Counted from the stretch's first letter, positions 18,691 to 29,490 are shown. The stretch is 64,000 bases of DNA from Pseudomonadales bacterium (GCA_012103535.1 WLWQ01000002.1:1116001-1180000); one strand, 5' to 3'. Notes: generated by a model not told the origin, from the sequence alone. Translations and numbers: made by a program.

Positions 18691-20040
18691 GTGACAAACA
18701 ATGAGAAAGTAATTGTAGGGCTAGGGGAAACAGGATTATCGGTTGCTAAATATTTAGTTGCTCGAAACCAAAAATTTAAAATAATTGACAGTCGATCAAA
18801 TCCGCCAGCATTACAAAGTCTTAAACAATTAATGCCGGAAGTAGAAGTTGAAGTAGGCGAACTGAATCCAAAAACAATTTTAGAAGCGAGCGAACTAGTG
18901 GTGAGTCCAGGATTAAGTTTAAAAACTCCAGAAATTGCTGAAGCAGTAGATCATGGAGTGCCTATTACTGGTGACATCGATATTTTTTCTAAATCCGTAA
19001 CTAAACCAATTATTGCGGTAACAGGCTCTAATGGTAAAAGCACTGTAGTAGCAATTCTTGCAGGCATACTTAAGAAAGCAGGCAAAAAATTCGGACTTGG
19101 AGGAAATTTGGATGGAACAAACTTTAAGCCTGCTCTGGATTTGTTGGAAGAGGAAGAAAAAGATTTCTACATATTAGAGCTTTCCAGTTTTCAACTGGAA
19201 ACGACAAAGAATTTAGGTGCTGAGGTTGCAGTAATACTAAACCTGAGTGCGGATCACATGGATCGTTATGAGAGTTTGGAAGAATACCATAAAGCAAAGC
19301 TGCGAATTTTCAACGGTTGCAAGCAAGTAGTAATTAATCGCGATGATATTTATTCCTATCCTGTGACTGAACTAAATGTTCCGATTTGGGATTTCGGATT
19401 CAGTCGCCCTGGAGTCAATGGATTGGGTCTGCTCGAAGAAGAAGGTGATCAGTACCTCGCATTTCAATTTGAAAAGATCGTCTCCGCTAGTGAGTTGCGT
19501 ATTTTTGGTCAGCACAACATGTCAAATGCATTAGCGGCAGTAGGATTGGCGTTGGCGATTGGTATCGAATTGGACGTTATTCGAGCTGCTATTAAAGAGT
19601 TCAAAGGTCTACCGCATCGTTGCGAATGGGTGGCGAATGTCTCAGGGGTTGAATTTTATAACGACTCAAAAGGAACCAATGTCGGAGCAACTATGGCGGC
19701 AGTGGAAGGTCTGGGGCAGCGTATAGATGGTCATATTATTCTAATTGCCGGTGGCGTTGGCAAAGGTGCGGACTTTCGATCCCTGGTTCCAGTCATTAAC
19801 CGTTGGGGCAAAGAAGTCATTTTAATCGGGCAAGACGCCGTGGAAATGGCATCGAACTTTGATAAAGACATAAGTACCTATTTTGCCAACGATATGCAGG
19901 ATGCAGTGAGTACTGCGCTAAAGCATGCAACAACTGGAGATGCGGTTTTGTTATCGCCCGCCTGTGCCAGTTTTGACATGTATGACGATTTTCAGCATCG
20001 AGGTCAGTCCTTTATTCAGTCAGTGGAGCAATTGCGTTGA
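18691..20040 (+). CDS. murD: UDP-MurNAc-L-Ala:D-Glu ligase
   Basis: The 449-residue Mur ligase adds D-glutamate. It begins with GTG and an N-terminal GLGETGLSVAKYLV nucleotide-fold loop. The ATP loop is VTGSNGKSTVVAIL, followed by LELSSFQLE, LNLSADHMDRYESLEEYHKAK, the NDSKGTNVGATMAAV segment and LLSPACASFDMYDDFQHRG. The stop overlaps the ftsW start by four bases. Twenty-eight bases separate it from mraY. Confidence 0.96.
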   Translation: MTNNEKVIVGLGETGLSVAKYLVARNQKFKIIDSRSNPPALQSLKQLMPEVEVEVGELNPKTILEASELVVSPGLSLKTPEIAEAVDHGVPITGDIDIFSKSVTKPIIAVTGSNGKSTVVAILAGILKKAGKKFGLGGNLDGTNFKPALDLLEEEEKDFYILELSSFQLETTKNLGAEVAVILNLSADHMDRYESLEEYHKAKLRIFNGCKQVVINRDDIYSYPVTELNVPIWDFGFSRPGVNGLGLLEEEGDQYLAFQFEKIVSASELRIFGQHNMSNALAAVGLALAIGIELDVIRAAIKEFKGLPHRCEWVANVSGVEFYNDSKGTNVGATMAAVEGLGQRIDGHIILIAGGVGKGADFRSLVPVINRWGKEVILIGQDAVEMASNFDKDISTYFANDMQDAVSTALKHATTGDAVLLSPACASFDMYDDFQHRGQSFIQSVEQLR

Positions 20041-21245
20041 GTGTAAGTCGAGCCACAATGCCTATGCGCAATCCCGGTGCAGTTGGAAATCAGCTGAATA
20101 AGGTGCTGTTCGTAACCTGTTTATTGTTAGCGGTTGGAATGCTGATGATGACATCAGCTTCGGTGGAAATTGCAAGTAGTCAGTTTGACGATCCCCTTTA
20201 TCATTTTAAGCGCCAGGGAATTTTTGCACTCATGGGGCTTTCAGTAATGATAGTTACTCTTCATGTGCCGGTAGCCATATGGAAAAAATTCAGTTGGTTC
20301 TTATTGATGGGCTCGTTCGCTTTATTGTTAATAGTGTTAGTGCCAGGGATTGGAAAAGTCGTAAACGGTAGCGCCCGCTGGATTGATCTGGGTTACTTCA
20401 ATTTGCAACCTTCAGAACTCGCCAAGATATTTATTGTTATCTATTTGGCAGCTTATTTAGAAAGACATCTTGAGGAAGTAAGAGAAAATTGGTCCGGATT
20501 CCTAAAACCAATGATAGTTATAGCTACTGCTGCAATATTACTGCAATTAGAACCTGACCATGGAGCGCTAGTCATATTGATGTTGACAGGGTTCTGCATG
20601 ATCTTTCTGGCAGGAGCAAAACTTTACCGCTTTATAGTAATGCTGGTGCTTTCTGGTGGAGCCGTTACTTTTCTTGCATTAACAAAGCCCTACGTCGTGG
20701 TTCGATTTTCTTCCTACTTAAATCCATGGGCAGCAGAAAATGTCTACGGCGGAAGTTATCAATTAACTCAGGCATTGATTGCTTTTGGGCGTGGCGAATG
20801 GTTTGGGGTGGGATTAGGAAACAGCATTCAAAAACTCTACTTTCTTCCTGAGGCCCACAATGACTTTGTTCTAGCAATAATCGGCGAAGAATTAGGATTG
20901 CTTGGAGTCTCACTCGTAGTCGCTCTTTTTTGCCTACTAGTTTTTCTTGCATTTTCTATTGGAAAAGCCGCCGAGAAGAAGGGGACATTGTTTGCAGCAT
21001 TTTTCGCCTACGGTTTGGGTTTGTTATTTGCTGGTCAGGCTTTGATTAATATTGGCGTGAACACTGGTTTGCTGCCAACCAAAGGATTGACCTTACCGTT
21101 TTTGAGTTATGGCGGAGCGAGTTTGATTGTTAGTTGTTTCATGATCGCTTTGTTAGTGCGAATTCAATATGAAACCGAGTGCTTTGAAATTGAGCGAAAG
21201 GATAGTGCTCAAAGTAGTAGTGCCGGAATTTGGGCAAGTGCTTAG
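20037..21245 (+). CDS. ftsW: Septal peptidoglycan glycosyltransferase FtsW
   Basis: This roughly 402-residue SEDS-family protein has ten or so membrane helices and polymerises lipid II at the septum with FtsI. Family segments: GSARWIDLGYFNLQPSELAK, LEPDHGALVI, YQLTQALIAFGRGEWFGVGLGNSIQK, LPEAHNDFVLAIIGEELG, and the C-terminal GLLPTKGLTLPFLSYGG. It starts at TTG inside the murD stop with GGAG nine bases ahead; ATG at 20058 is an alternative that drops seven residues. Confidence 0.95.
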   Translation: MSVSRATMPMRNPGAVGNQLNKVLFVTCLLLAVGMLMMTSASVEIASSQFDDPLYHFKRQGIFALMGLSVMIVTLHVPVAIWKKFSWFLLMGSFALLLIVLVPGIGKVVNGSARWIDLGYFNLQPSELAKIFIVIYLAAYLERHLEEVRENWSGFLKPMIVIATAAILLQLEPDHGALVILMLTGFCMIFLAGAKLYRFIVMLVLSGGAVTFLALTKPYVVVRFSSYLNPWAAENVYGGSYQLTQALIAFGRGEWFGVGLGNSIQKLYFLPEAHNDFVLAIIGEELGLLGVSLVVALFCLLVFLAFSIGKAAEKKGTLFAAFFAYGLGLLFAGQALINIGVNTGLLPTKGLTLPFLSYGGASLIVSCFMIALLVRIQYETECFEIERKDSAQSSSAGIWASA

Positions 21246-21256
21246 AAATTCTAGCG

Positions 21257-22354
21257 ATGAATGGAAACATAAGAACAGTTCTTATTATGGCTGCCGGGAC
21301 TGGAGGGCATGTATTTCCAGCTCTTGCCATAGCCGAACAGTTGAAGAAAAACGCAGTAAACGTTGAATGGTTAGGAACTCCTCAGGGTATGGAAAATAGT
21401 TTATTAGCAACAACAGATATTCCTTTACACAGAATTTCTGTAAAAGGACTGCGCGGCGCCGGAATTGTACGCTGGCTTTCGGCGCCGTTCATGTTGTTAA
21501 TTGCTTTCTACCAATCGTTCAAAGTTATTCGACGAGTTAAACCCGATTGTGTATTGGGAATGGGGGGATTCGTCTGCGGTCCTGCTGGCATAGCGGCGAA
21601 GATATTAGGAAGGCCGCTACTTATTCATGAGCAAAATGCAGTACCCGGCCTAACCAACAAATGGTTGTCACGAATTTCTAGTAAAGTATTTGAAGCATTT
21701 CCAAATACATTTGACGAGAACATTGGTGCCATTTTTACCGGCAATCCGTTACGGGCCGAGATACTTGATATGTCTCGATCAAATATAAAAGGAGGATTGG
21801 ATTCGGATTTCAAATTGCTGGTAATCGGTGGGTCACAAGGCTCGCTAGCTATAAACAACGTGATCCCTGAGATAGCAGCAAATTGGGTGGTGACATCAAC
21901 ACTAAAAATAAGACACCAAACAGGAAGCGTCAATTTGCAAGATACCGTGCAACATTACGAAAAATTGGGCTTGGAAGTAGGGGATAATATTGTTGTAGAG
22001 CCATTTATTGATGATATGGCCGCGGCGTATGCGTGGGCGGATTTGGTAATCTGCCGCTCTGGTGCAAGCACAGTCAGCGAACTAGCTGCGGTTGGTCTGC
22101 CATCGATTTTAATACCATATCCTTACCATAAAGATCAGCAACAACTATTAAACGCACAGTGGTTGGCTGAGAGTGGTGCAGCTTCGATAATTCCGCAAAA
22201 TGAATTTTCCGCAAAAACAGTGTTACAAGTTTTACTTAATCTAGATGAAGACAGAGAGAAGTTAAGAGAGCTTGGCGCTAGAGCCAAAAGCATTGCAATT
22301 CCTGATGCTGACGAAATCATTAGTCGCTACTGCCAGGAGGCCGCTAATGCCTAA
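21257..22354 (+). CDS. murG: UDP-GlcNAc:lipid I N-acetylglucosaminyltransferase MurG
   Basis: This peripheral membrane GT-B enzyme (365 residues) converts lipid I to lipid II. The N-terminal loop is [19 protein letters not shown]. Later come [54 protein letters not shown], and the UDP-GlcNAc site [24 protein letters not shown] with [10 protein letters not shown]. The ATG at 21257 gives the usual short leader before the glycine loop; the frame is open to TTG at 21230. It overlaps murC by eight bases. Confidence 0.96.
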   Translation: MNGNIRTVLIMAAGTGGHVFPALAIAEQLKKNAVNVEWLGTPQGMENSLLATTDIPLHRISVKGLRGAGIVRWLSAPFMLLIAFYQSFKVIRRVKPDCVLGMGGFVCGPAGIAAKILGRPLLIHEQNAVPGLTNKWLSRISSKVFEAFPNTFDENIGAIFTGNPLRAEILDMSRSNIKGGLDSDFKLLVIGGSQGSLAINNVIPEIAANWVVTSTLKIRHQTGSVNLQDTVQHYEKLGLEVGDNIVVEPFIDDMAAAYAWADLVICRSGASTVSELAAVGLPSILIPYPYHKDQQQLLNAQWLAESGAASIIPQNEFSAKTVLQVLLNLDEDREKLRELGARAKSIAIPDADEIISRYCQEAANA

Positions 22355-23771
22355 TGGTGCGCAAATGTATCAGATTCCAGAAATGCGTCGTATCAACACT
22401 TTGCATTTTGTCGGGATCGGTGGAGCAGGGATGTGCGGAATTGCAGAGGTTCTTCTTAATCAAGGCTACAAGATAACTGGTTCAGATATTCGTAAGTCTG
22501 CAAACACTGAAAGACTTCAGTCTTTCGGCGCAAAAATATTTGTTGGTCACGACGCAAAGAATCTAAAGAAAGCTGATGTTGTGGTGTATTCCAGTGCTAT
22601 AGACAAAAAGAATCCTGAGATAAAGGCTGCAATCAACCAGTCCAAGCCACTGATTGCACGCGCAGAGATGTTGGCGGAGCTAATGCGTTATCGGCACAGC
22701 ATTGCTATCGCAGGAACTCACGGTAAGACCACAACAACAAGCATTGTTGCTTCAGTATTAGCGGAAGGAGGAATGGATCCTACTTTCGTAATTGGAGGAT
22801 TGCTAAATAGTGCGGGAACTAACGCGCAGCTTGGTCAAAGCCGATATCTCGTTGCTGAAGCAGATGAAAGCGATGCATCGTTTATGCATTTGCAACCAAT
22901 GGTTGCGGTCGTCACAAATATCGAAGCAGATCACATGAGTACTTATGGCGGTGATTTCGAAAACCTTAAAAAGTACTTTGTGGAGTTTCTGCATAACCTG
23001 CCATTCTACGGATTGGCAGTTATGTGTGTTGACGACCCAGTAGTTAGAGAAATTCTTCCGCAAGTCTCCAGACCGAAAATAACCTATGGCTTTTCTAAGA
23101 AAGCGGACTATCGAATTCAAAATTTAAAGCAGCATAAACAAACAACCGAATTTGAAGTGCGAAGACCAGGTAAGAAAAATCCGCTAAAAATTAAATTGAA
23201 TATGCCAGGGAAGCACAACGCCTTGAATGCAACCGCTGCCGTAGCTATTGCATGTGATGAAGAAATTAAAGATCGAGATATTAAAGCAGGGATACAGAAC
23301 TTTTCCGGAGTTGGAAGGCGTTTTGATATTCAAGGTGAATTCGATGTAGGTGATGGTAAAGCCATGTTGATTGATGATTACGGTCATCATCCAACTGAAG
23401 TTGCGGCAACCATTAAGGCTTTAAGAGATGGTTGGCCAAAAAATAGATTAGTGATGGTATATCAACCTCATCGTTATAGCCGAACAAAAGATCTATACGA
23501 AGATTTTGTCGATGTTCTGTCTGCTGTAGATGTATTGCTCCTGCTTGAAGTGTATTCGGCGGGTGAGAAAAAAATAGCCGGTGCAGATTCTCGTAGCTTA
23601 TGCCGAAGTATTCGCCTGCGGGGGAAAGTCGACCCAGTTTACGTGCAAAAAGAAGCGCAAGTTCATGAGGTATTGAAGGGTTTAATTAAGGGTGGAGACA
23701 TCGTTTTAACCCAGGGTGCTGGTAGTGTTGGAGCGCTTGCCAAAGAGATTGCTCAAAAAGGTCTTATTTAG
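22347..23771 (+). CDS. murC: UDP-MurNAc:L-alanine ligase MurC
   Basis: The 474-residue ligase adds the first peptide residue. The start at ATG 22347 is set by a perfect AGGAGG six bases upstream, inside the end of murG; the longer open frame from 22272 has no support. Motifs: [35 protein letters not shown] (ATP loop), [25 protein letters not shown], and [16 protein letters not shown]. Ends with the family's [14 protein letters not shown]. Confidence 0.97.
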   Translation: MPNGAQMYQIPEMRRINTLHFVGIGGAGMCGIAEVLLNQGYKITGSDIRKSANTERLQSFGAKIFVGHDAKNLKKADVVVYSSAIDKKNPEIKAAINQSKPLIARAEMLAELMRYRHSIAIAGTHGKTTTTSIVASVLAEGGMDPTFVIGGLLNSAGTNAQLGQSRYLVAEADESDASFMHLQPMVAVVTNIEADHMSTYGGDFENLKKYFVEFLHNLPFYGLAVMCVDDPVVREILPQVSRPKITYGFSKKADYRIQNLKQHKQTTEFEVRRPGKKNPLKIKLNMPGKHNALNATAAVAIACDEEIKDRDIKAGIQNFSGVGRRFDIQGEFDVGDGKAMLIDDYGHHPTEVAATIKALRDGWPKNRLVMVYQPHRYSRTKDLYEDFVDVLSAVDVLLLLEVYSAGEKKIAGADSRSLCRSIRLRGKVDPVYVQKEAQVHEVLKGLIKGGDIVLTQGAGSVGALAKEIAQKGLI

Positions 23772-23829
23772 GACTAATATATTGATTTATATAGAAGAAT
23801 TTGGTCGAAGTTAGTTAAGAAAAGCAGCA

Positions 23830-24765
23830 ATGAAACCGATAAATAAAGAGAAAATACTCGCAAAACTAGGGCACGTAGTAGTGCTAAAAGGCGGCACTTC
23901 TGCAGAGCGAGAAATTTCTCTGATTAGCGGCACCGACGTGTTCAATGGATTGCAAAGATTAGGTGTTAATGCCTCGGTGATTGATGTCGGAAATGACATT
24001 ATCGATCGACTAACAGAGGCGAAGCCAGATCTCGTAGTAATCATGTTGCATGGAAAAGATGGAGAAGACGGAGTAATCCAGGGATTGTTGGAAATCATGC
24101 AATTGCCTTACACCGGAAGTGGAGTATTGGCTTCTGCAATTGCGATGGACAAAGTAAAGAGCAAGTTTATTTGGCAACGTTTAGGTTTAAACACAGCGGA
24201 CTTTGAAATTATCAATGCTGAAACAAACTTGGATGAACTGATTCAAAAATTTGGAAAAGTCGTAGTAAAGCCAGTTAATGGTGGATCAAGCTTAGGTGTA
24301 GCGATTGTGGACAATGCTACAGATTTGGAAAAACAGTACAACGAAGCATTGCAGTTTGACTCAGTAGTAATTGCTGAAAAATTTGTAAATGGAACTGAAT
24401 TTTCAACAGGCGTATTGGGAGACGAACTTTTTCCAACAGTTCAACTTGAAACACCAAGAGAATTTTTTGATTACGAAGCGAAGTATCAAGATGAAAACAC
24501 TAGATTCATTTGTCCTCCGGAGTTGTCGCAAGACAAATTGAAAGAGTTGGAAATTCTAATCAAAAATGCTTATGACAGTTTAGCTTGCACCGGCTTAGCA
24601 AGGGTCGATGTGATGCAAGAAGGCGATGGAGAATTTTACTTGCTGGAACTAAACACAATTCCTGGAATGACTGAGCATAGCTTCGTGCCTATGGCGGCGA
24701 AACAAGTGGGTATCAGCTTTGACGAGTTGCTACTGCGAATAATGAATTATGAGACTGAAAACTAA
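23830..24765 (+). CDS. ddl: D-alanine--D-alanine ligase
   Basis: The 311-residue ATP-grasp enzyme joins two D-alanines for the MurF step. It shows LKGGTSAEREISLISG, the central VVVKPVNGGSSLGVAIV ATP-binding strand pair, LARVDVMQEGDGEFYLLELNTIPGMTEHS with the metal-binding Glu/Asn, and the final SFDELLLRI. It sits between murC and ftsQ as in the E. coli ddlB position and begins 58 bases after murC. Confidence 0.96.
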   Translation: MKPINKEKILAKLGHVVVLKGGTSAEREISLISGTDVFNGLQRLGVNASVIDVGNDIIDRLTEAKPDLVVIMLHGKDGEDGVIQGLLEIMQLPYTGSGVLASAIAMDKVKSKFIWQRLGLNTADFEIINAETNLDELIQKFGKVVVKPVNGGSSLGVAIVDNATDLEKQYNEALQFDSVVIAEKFVNGTEFSTGVLGDELFPTVQLETPREFFDYEAKYQDENTRFICPPELSQDKLKELEILIKNAYDSLACTGLARVDVMQEGDGEFYLLELNTIPGMTEHSFVPMAAKQVGISFDELLLRIMNYETEN

Positions 24766-24770
24766 CCGTT

Positions 24771-25583
24771 ATGAGACCTGATCCAAGTGATATTGCTGCG
24801 AGAAGATTAAGAAACGCTCGTCCGAAGCGTGGATCAAGTACGCAGCCACTAAAACCAAGAGATGGCAATAAGGTCGCGCTTATTGTGATTGGACTAATAA
24901 TGACGGCGAGTTTTGTAATTGTAGTGCGAAACAGCGAAGACATTGCTCAATATGTAAATAGGCCAATTACAAAAGTACGAATGGAAAACCAGTGGCAGCG
25001 ATTAGTAGAAGCTGAAGTGGGCGGAATGATTACCGCATTTATGGGTACTGGCTTCTTTAAATTTGATGTTAGTGGTGTAAAAGAGACCCTGGAACAACAT
25101 CCCTGGGTTGCTGAAGCATCGGTAAAGAGAATCTGGCCAGATAGTTTGTCATTAAGTTTGACTGAGCATGTTGCAATTGCTCGATGGGGACAGGACGAAC
25201 TTTTAAATCAATTCGGGGAAATATTTCAACCAGAGAATATTGATGAATTGACTTCGCTTCCCACTCTTTCGGGACCTGTTGATAGTCAGATTGCTGTAAT
25301 GGAGCAATATCAATTATTGAGTCAATTGTTATTTTCAACTGACCTGCGCTTGAATGGCCTGGAGTTAAGTCAAAGGGGAAGCTGGGAGCTAACTCTGAAT
25401 GACTCTATGCAAGTAACAGTTGGCAGAGATCCCGTAATCGAAAGATTGCAGCGATTTATTGGTTTTATAGAGGGCCAATCTGCTGAAGAAACAGCAGACA
25501 TAAGTTCAGTTGATTTGCGCTATGACAATGGCATAGCAATAAAAAATTCTCGCGAAGAGCTCGCAGAGGTAGCAGTAAGGTAA
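24771..25583 (+). CDS. ftsQ: Cell division protein FtsQ
   Basis: The 270-residue bitopic protein has a basic cytoplasmic tail of about 35 residues and one membrane helix (VALIVIGLIMTASFVIVV). A POTRA domain follows (NQWQRLVEAEVGGMITAFMGTGFFKFDVSGVKETLEQHPWVAEASVKRIWPDSLSLSLTEH, in parts), then the beta domain (LSQRGSWELTL, VDLRYDNGIAI). FtsQ scaffolds FtsL/FtsB at the septum. It begins five bases after ddl. Confidence 0.95.
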   Translation: MRPDPSDIAARRLRNARPKRGSSTQPLKPRDGNKVALIVIGLIMTASFVIVVRNSEDIAQYVNRPITKVRMENQWQRLVEAEVGGMITAFMGTGFFKFDVSGVKETLEQHPWVAEASVKRIWPDSLSLSLTEHVAIARWGQDELLNQFGEIFQPENIDELTSLPTLSGPVDSQIAVMEQYQLLSQLLFSTDLRLNGLELSQRGSWELTLNDSMQVTVGRDPVIERLQRFIGFIEGQSAEETADISSVDLRYDNGIAIKNSREELAEVAVR

Positions 25584-25644
25584 TGCATTCAAAGATAGTA
25601 ATAATTGATCTGCGAAAGCAGCTTCTACTTGGAGAGAACGGACA

Positions 25645-26880
25645 ATGAACGAAACAGTCGTTGAAAACATGATTGTTGGCTTGGACATTGGAACTTCCAA
25701 GGTGGTTGCAATCGTCGGTGAAATAAACATAGACGGCGGACTCGATATCGTTGGTATTGGAAGTCATCGATCACGGGGGCTGAAAAAGGGAACGGTGGTA
25801 AACATCGAATCCACTGTCGAATCGATCCAACGGGCAATTGAAGAAGCAGAATTAATGGCAGGTTGCCAGATACATTCTGTCTACGCTGGCATTGCAGGAA
25901 GTCATATAAGAAGTATGAACTCCCATGGGATCGTCGCAATTCGTGATGGCGAAGTCATGAAACCAGATATCGAACGCGTTATTGATGCGGCTCAGGCGGT
26001 GGCAATTCCCGCAGACCAGAAAGTACTCCACATTCTGCCGCAGGAATACATTATCGACTCTCAGGAAGGTGTTAAAGAACCCTTAGGAATGTCTGGGGTT
26101 AGATTGGAAGCAAAAGTTCATCTCGTAACTTGTGCCATTAATGCAATCCAGAACATAGAAAAGTGTATTAAACGCTGTGGTTTAGATACTGACGAAATAA
26201 TTTTGGAACAACTTGCATCAAGCTATGCGGTTCTTACTGAAGATGAAAAGGAACTGGGCGTTTGCTTAGTGGACATCGGTGGTGGAACGACAGATATAGC
26301 AATTTTCACTGATGGTGCTATTCGTCACACCGGAGTAATTCCGATAGCCGGTGATCAAGTAACCAACGATATTGCGATGGCACTAAGAACACCAACTGAG
26401 AATGCAGACGAAATAAAAATTAAGTACGCCTGTGCGCTTACTCAATTAGCGAGCTCGGATGAAACTATAAAGGTTCCCAGTGTTGGTGACCGCCCGCCAC
26501 GGGAATTGTCACGCCAAGCATTGGCCGAGGTAGTTGAGCCCAGATACGACGAATTATTTACATTGGTACAAGCAGAGTTACAAAGAAGTGGCTTTGAGAA
26601 TCTATTGGCTGCCGGTGTTGTGCTAACAGGCGGTACGAGCAAGATGGAAGGCGTCGTAGATCTGGCGGAAGAAATCTTTCATGCGCCAGTGAGAATTGGC
26701 GCGCCGTACAACATTAACGGATTAGCCGATATCGTTCGGAACCCGATTTATTCGACAGGAGTAGGGTTGCTACTTTATGGGCTTAAACAGCATCTGGAAA
26801 GAGCAGGAACCGATTCCAAACGCGAGCCACAAATTCAAATTGTGGACAAAGTTAAGAATTGGTTTCAGGGACATTTTTAA
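25645..26880 (+). CDS. ftsA: Cell division actin-like protein FtsA
   Basis: This 411-residue actin-fold ATPase anchors FtsZ filaments to the membrane. Motifs: IVGLDIGTSKVVAIVGE (phosphate 1), the SHIRSMNSHGIVAI 1C-domain region, LVDIGGGTTDIAIF (phosphate 2), GVVLTGGTSKMEGV (adenosine loop). The C-terminal amphipathic helix is KVKNWFQGHF, the membrane-targeting sequence. The ATG has GGAGAGAACGG upstream. Fifty bases separate it from ftsZ. Confidence 0.97.
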   Translation: MNETVVENMIVGLDIGTSKVVAIVGEINIDGGLDIVGIGSHRSRGLKKGTVVNIESTVESIQRAIEEAELMAGCQIHSVYAGIAGSHIRSMNSHGIVAIRDGEVMKPDIERVIDAAQAVAIPADQKVLHILPQEYIIDSQEGVKEPLGMSGVRLEAKVHLVTCAINAIQNIEKCIKRCGLDTDEIILEQLASSYAVLTEDEKELGVCLVDIGGGTTDIAIFTDGAIRHTGVIPIAGDQVTNDIAMALRTPTENADEIKIKYACALTQLASSDETIKVPSVGDRPPRELSRQALAEVVEPRYDELFTLVQAELQRSGFENLLAAGVVLTGGTSKMEGVVDLAEEIFHAPVRIGAPYNINGLADIVRNPIYSTGVGLLLYGLKQHLERAGTDSKREPQIQIVDKVKNWFQGHF

Positions 26881-26930
26881 TCATTTAAGAACCAACATGA
26901 GTTTTAGAATTTATCTAACGAGGGGGCTAT

Positions 26931-28082
26931 ATGTTTGAATTAGTCGAAAATATTCCGCAAAGCGCTGTGATCAAAGTCATCGGCGTTGGTGGAGGCGGTG
27001 GTAACGCTGTGCATCACATGATTAGCAATCAAGTGGATGGTGTGGAATTTATTTGCGCCAACACCGATGCACAAGCACTTAATAATCTTAAAGCAAAAAC
27101 TGTTCTGCAAATGGGCAGCAATATCACTAAAGGATTAGGCGCTGGAGCAAACCCGGACATTGGCAGGCAGGCTGCACTGGAAGATCGCGATGAAATTTCG
27201 GAAATTTTGACCGGTGCGGACATGGTTTTTATTACTGCTGGAATGGGTGGTGGTACCGGGACTGGAGCGGCACCAATCGTAGCTGAAGTTGCGCGAGAAA
27301 TGGGAATTCTCACTGTTGCAATTGTTACTCGGCCTTTTCCATTTGAAGGCAAGAAGCGATCTTCCATTGCAGAGACTGGTATTCAACAACTATCTGCAAG
27401 TGTTGATTCCCTTATTACCATTCCAAACGAAAAGCTTTTGGATGTGCTCGGCAAAGAAGCATCTCTGCTGGAAGCATTTAAAGCTGCCAACGATGTATTG
27501 CTCGGCGCTGTTAAAGGAATAGCCGATCTAATTATGCATCCGGGTATGATCAATGTGGATTTTGCCGATGTGAAGACTGTTATGTCTGAGATGGGAATGG
27601 CCATGATGGGCACCGGATTTGCAACGGGAGAAGAGCGAGCAAGGGAAGCTGCTGAATCCGCAATTCGTTCCCCATTATTAGAAGATGTAAACCTGCAAGG
27701 GGCACGGGGCATTTTGGTTAATATTACCGCAGGTGAAAACCTTTCCTTGGGAGAGTTCGCAGAGGTGGGTGATACCGTGGAAGAATTTGCCTCAGATGAC
27801 GCAACTGTAGTTGTAGGAACGGTTATCGATCCAACCCTGGAAGAAGAAATGCGGGTTACAGTGGTCGCAACTGGATTGGGTTCGCAACACGAGAAACCAA
27901 CCAAGGTTGTGGACAACACCGCACATGAGGGGGAAACCGATTATCGTCAACTGGACAAGCCAGCAATCATGCGCAATCGGCAGGCGGCTGAACGCCCAGC
28001 AGCAATGGCTCAGGCAGTAGGGGCGGAAACCGATATGGATTACCTGGATATCCCAGCGTTCTTGCGGAGACAGGCAGATTAA
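26931..28082 (+). CDS. ftsZ: Cell division GTPase FtsZ
   Basis: This 383-residue tubulin homologue forms the Z-ring. It shows IKVIGVGGGGGNAVHHM, the tubulin signature GGGTGTGAAPIVA, NFADVKTVM-type (here VDFADVKTVM), and a variable acidic linker from about residue 315. The C-terminal peptide is DYLDIPAFLRRQ, which binds FtsA and ZipA in E. coli. Preceded by GAGGGGG. About 500 non-coding bases follow before lpxC. Confidence 0.98.
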   Translation: MFELVENIPQSAVIKVIGVGGGGGNAVHHMISNQVDGVEFICANTDAQALNNLKAKTVLQMGSNITKGLGAGANPDIGRQAALEDRDEISEILTGADMVFITAGMGGGTGTGAAPIVAEVAREMGILTVAIVTRPFPFEGKKRSSIAETGIQQLSASVDSLITIPNEKLLDVLGKEASLLEAFKAANDVLLGAVKGIADLIMHPGMINVDFADVKTVMSEMGMAMMGTGFATGEERAREAAESAIRSPLLEDVNLQGARGILVNITAGENLSLGEFAEVGDTVEEFASDDATVVVGTVIDPTLEEEMRVTVVATGLGSQHEKPTKVVDNTAHEGETDYRQLDKPAIMRNRQAAERPAAMAQAVGAETDMDYLDIPAFLRRQAD

Positions 28083-28206
28083 AGGATCGTAAAGGAAATT
28101 CTGTGTGTCCACGTATCAGACTGGGAAATCTGAAGATTCTCGGAAATGGGTTAGTTGCGGCTATGTGAATTGCGTATATATAGAAGAGTGAATAGCTATG
28201 TTACAG

Positions 28207-28286
28207 AAAAATGCCTGAGCAACCGGTAGGGAAATAGTACCTCTGGCAATCCCATTTATTGGGATTTACAAGCATTTTTGGTACTA
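28207..28286 (+). promoter_or_regulatory. Possible structured RNA element in the ftsZ-lpxC gap
   Basis: The 496-base gap from 28083 to 28578 has no convincing gene. Within it, TAGTACC at 28235 pairs perfectly with GGTACTA at 28280, enclosing an AATCCCA/TGGGATT hairpin with a five-base loop (28248-28266). AAAAATGC at 28207 can instead pair with GCATTTTT at 28272-28279, whose last base abuts GGTACTA. The outer stems compete for space. This could be a weak terminator after ftsZ or a leader controlling lpxC. No known riboswitch was recognised. Confidence 0.35.
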
Positions 28287-28578
28287 TGCGTCAGTTTTGC
28301 AACACGAAAGCAATGTGGGGCAACTGGAAGCATCTGTAATTGCACCGGTCTGTTGAAGGCAAGCGGATATTCTCACTCAGAACAGTGCTCGAAATTGAAC
28401 AGGATTCGAGCTTTAGTCGCATCTCCGAGTGAGAAAATAGAAGATAAAAAGCAAACTATTCCGCAAGACAAAGTAGGAAGACAGGGCGAACATGATGTCG
28501 CACTATTTCAAGAGCTGGGACCGAAGGGAATATGGAATTTTCCCTGCAGTAACACAATAAAAAGGCCTTACAGAATCG

Positions 28579-29490
28579 ATGTTAAAGCAACGAACGCTTA
28601 AAAATGTAATCCGCGCGACAGGTGTTGGCCTGCATACCGGAGAAAAGGTCTATCTCACACTGCGACCGGCTCCTGTCAACACAGGCATTATTTTTACTCG
28701 CGTAGATTTGGACCCGGCTGTTCCAATCGAAGCTCGCGCTGCCAATGTCGGTGACACCACTCTCTCCACCACCCTTGTTAAAGATGATGTTCGTATTTCC
28801 ACTATTGAACATTTGATGTCTGCCATGTCGGGCCTGGGTATCGATAATTGCTATGTCGATGTGAGTGCGCCTGAAGTGCCTATAATGGATGGCAGTGCCG
28901 GACCTTTTGTCTTTCTTATCCAGTCCGCAGGGATTGAAGAACAATCTGAATTGAAGAAATTTATAAAGATTAAACGCCCTATTCACCTGGAGCAGGATGA
29001 TAAATCCGTAAGTCTTGAACCATTTAACGGTTTTAAGGTGAGCTATACTTTACTGTATGACCATCCTGTGTATAAGAAGTACACGAAAAGCGCCACTATC
29101 GACTTTTCCAGCACTTCCTTTGTAAAAGAGGTTAGTCGAGCGCGTACATTCGGATTTATGCATGAATTTGAAGAACTTAGGAATAGAAACTTAGCACTTG
29201 GGGCAAGCATGGATAATGCCATCGCAGTAGGTGACTATAAGGTTCTTAACGAGGATGGATTGCGTTACGAAGATGAGTTCGTTAAGCACAAAATCCTTGA
29301 TTCTATTGGAGATTTATACCTTTTGGGCAATAGTCTTATCGGCGAGTTTAAGGGACATAAATCTGGACATGCTCTAAATAATGCTTTATTAAGAATGCTC
29401 GAAGTTAATGAGGACGCCTGGGAAATTGTAAGTTTCGATAACGACACAAACGTACCTATTTCCTACATGAAACCAGTGTTAGCGGCTTAA
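28579..29490 (+). CDS. lpxC: UDP-3-O-acyl-N-acetylglucosamine deacetylase
   Basis: The 303-residue zinc enzyme commits UDP-acyl-GlcNAc to lipid A synthesis. Visible motifs: [30 protein letters not shown] (zinc His in EHLMSA), [27 protein letters not shown], and [14 protein letters not shown] with the remaining zinc His and Asp, then [12 protein letters not shown] containing the catalytic His. Length matches E. coli LpxC (305). It ends the dcw-linked gene run. Confidence 0.97.
   Translation: MLKQRTLKNVIRATGVGLHTGEKVYLTLRPAPVNTGIIFTRVDLDPAVPIEARAANVGDTTLSTTLVKDDVRISTIEHLMSAMSGLGIDNCYVDVSAPEVPIMDGSAGPFVFLIQSAGIEEQSELKKFIKIKRPIHLEQDDKSVSLEPFNGFKVSYTLLYDHPVYKKYTKSATIDFSSTSFVKEVSRARTFGFMHEFEELRNRNLALGASMDNAIAVGDYKVLNEDGLRYEDEFVKHKILDSIGDLYLLGNSLIGEFKGHKSGHALNNALLRMLEVNEDAWEIVSFDNDTNVPISYMKPVLAA

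Noticed and set aside
22272-22346. Upstream extension of murC
   Set aside because: A perfect AGGAGG six bases before ATG 22347 sets the start. The extension lies in the murG coding region.
28278-28601. 107-codon open frame in the ftsZ-lpxC gap
   Set aside because: It has no recognisable domain, unusual composition and no good ribosome site, and it runs into lpxC in another frame. The gap is better read as non-coding.
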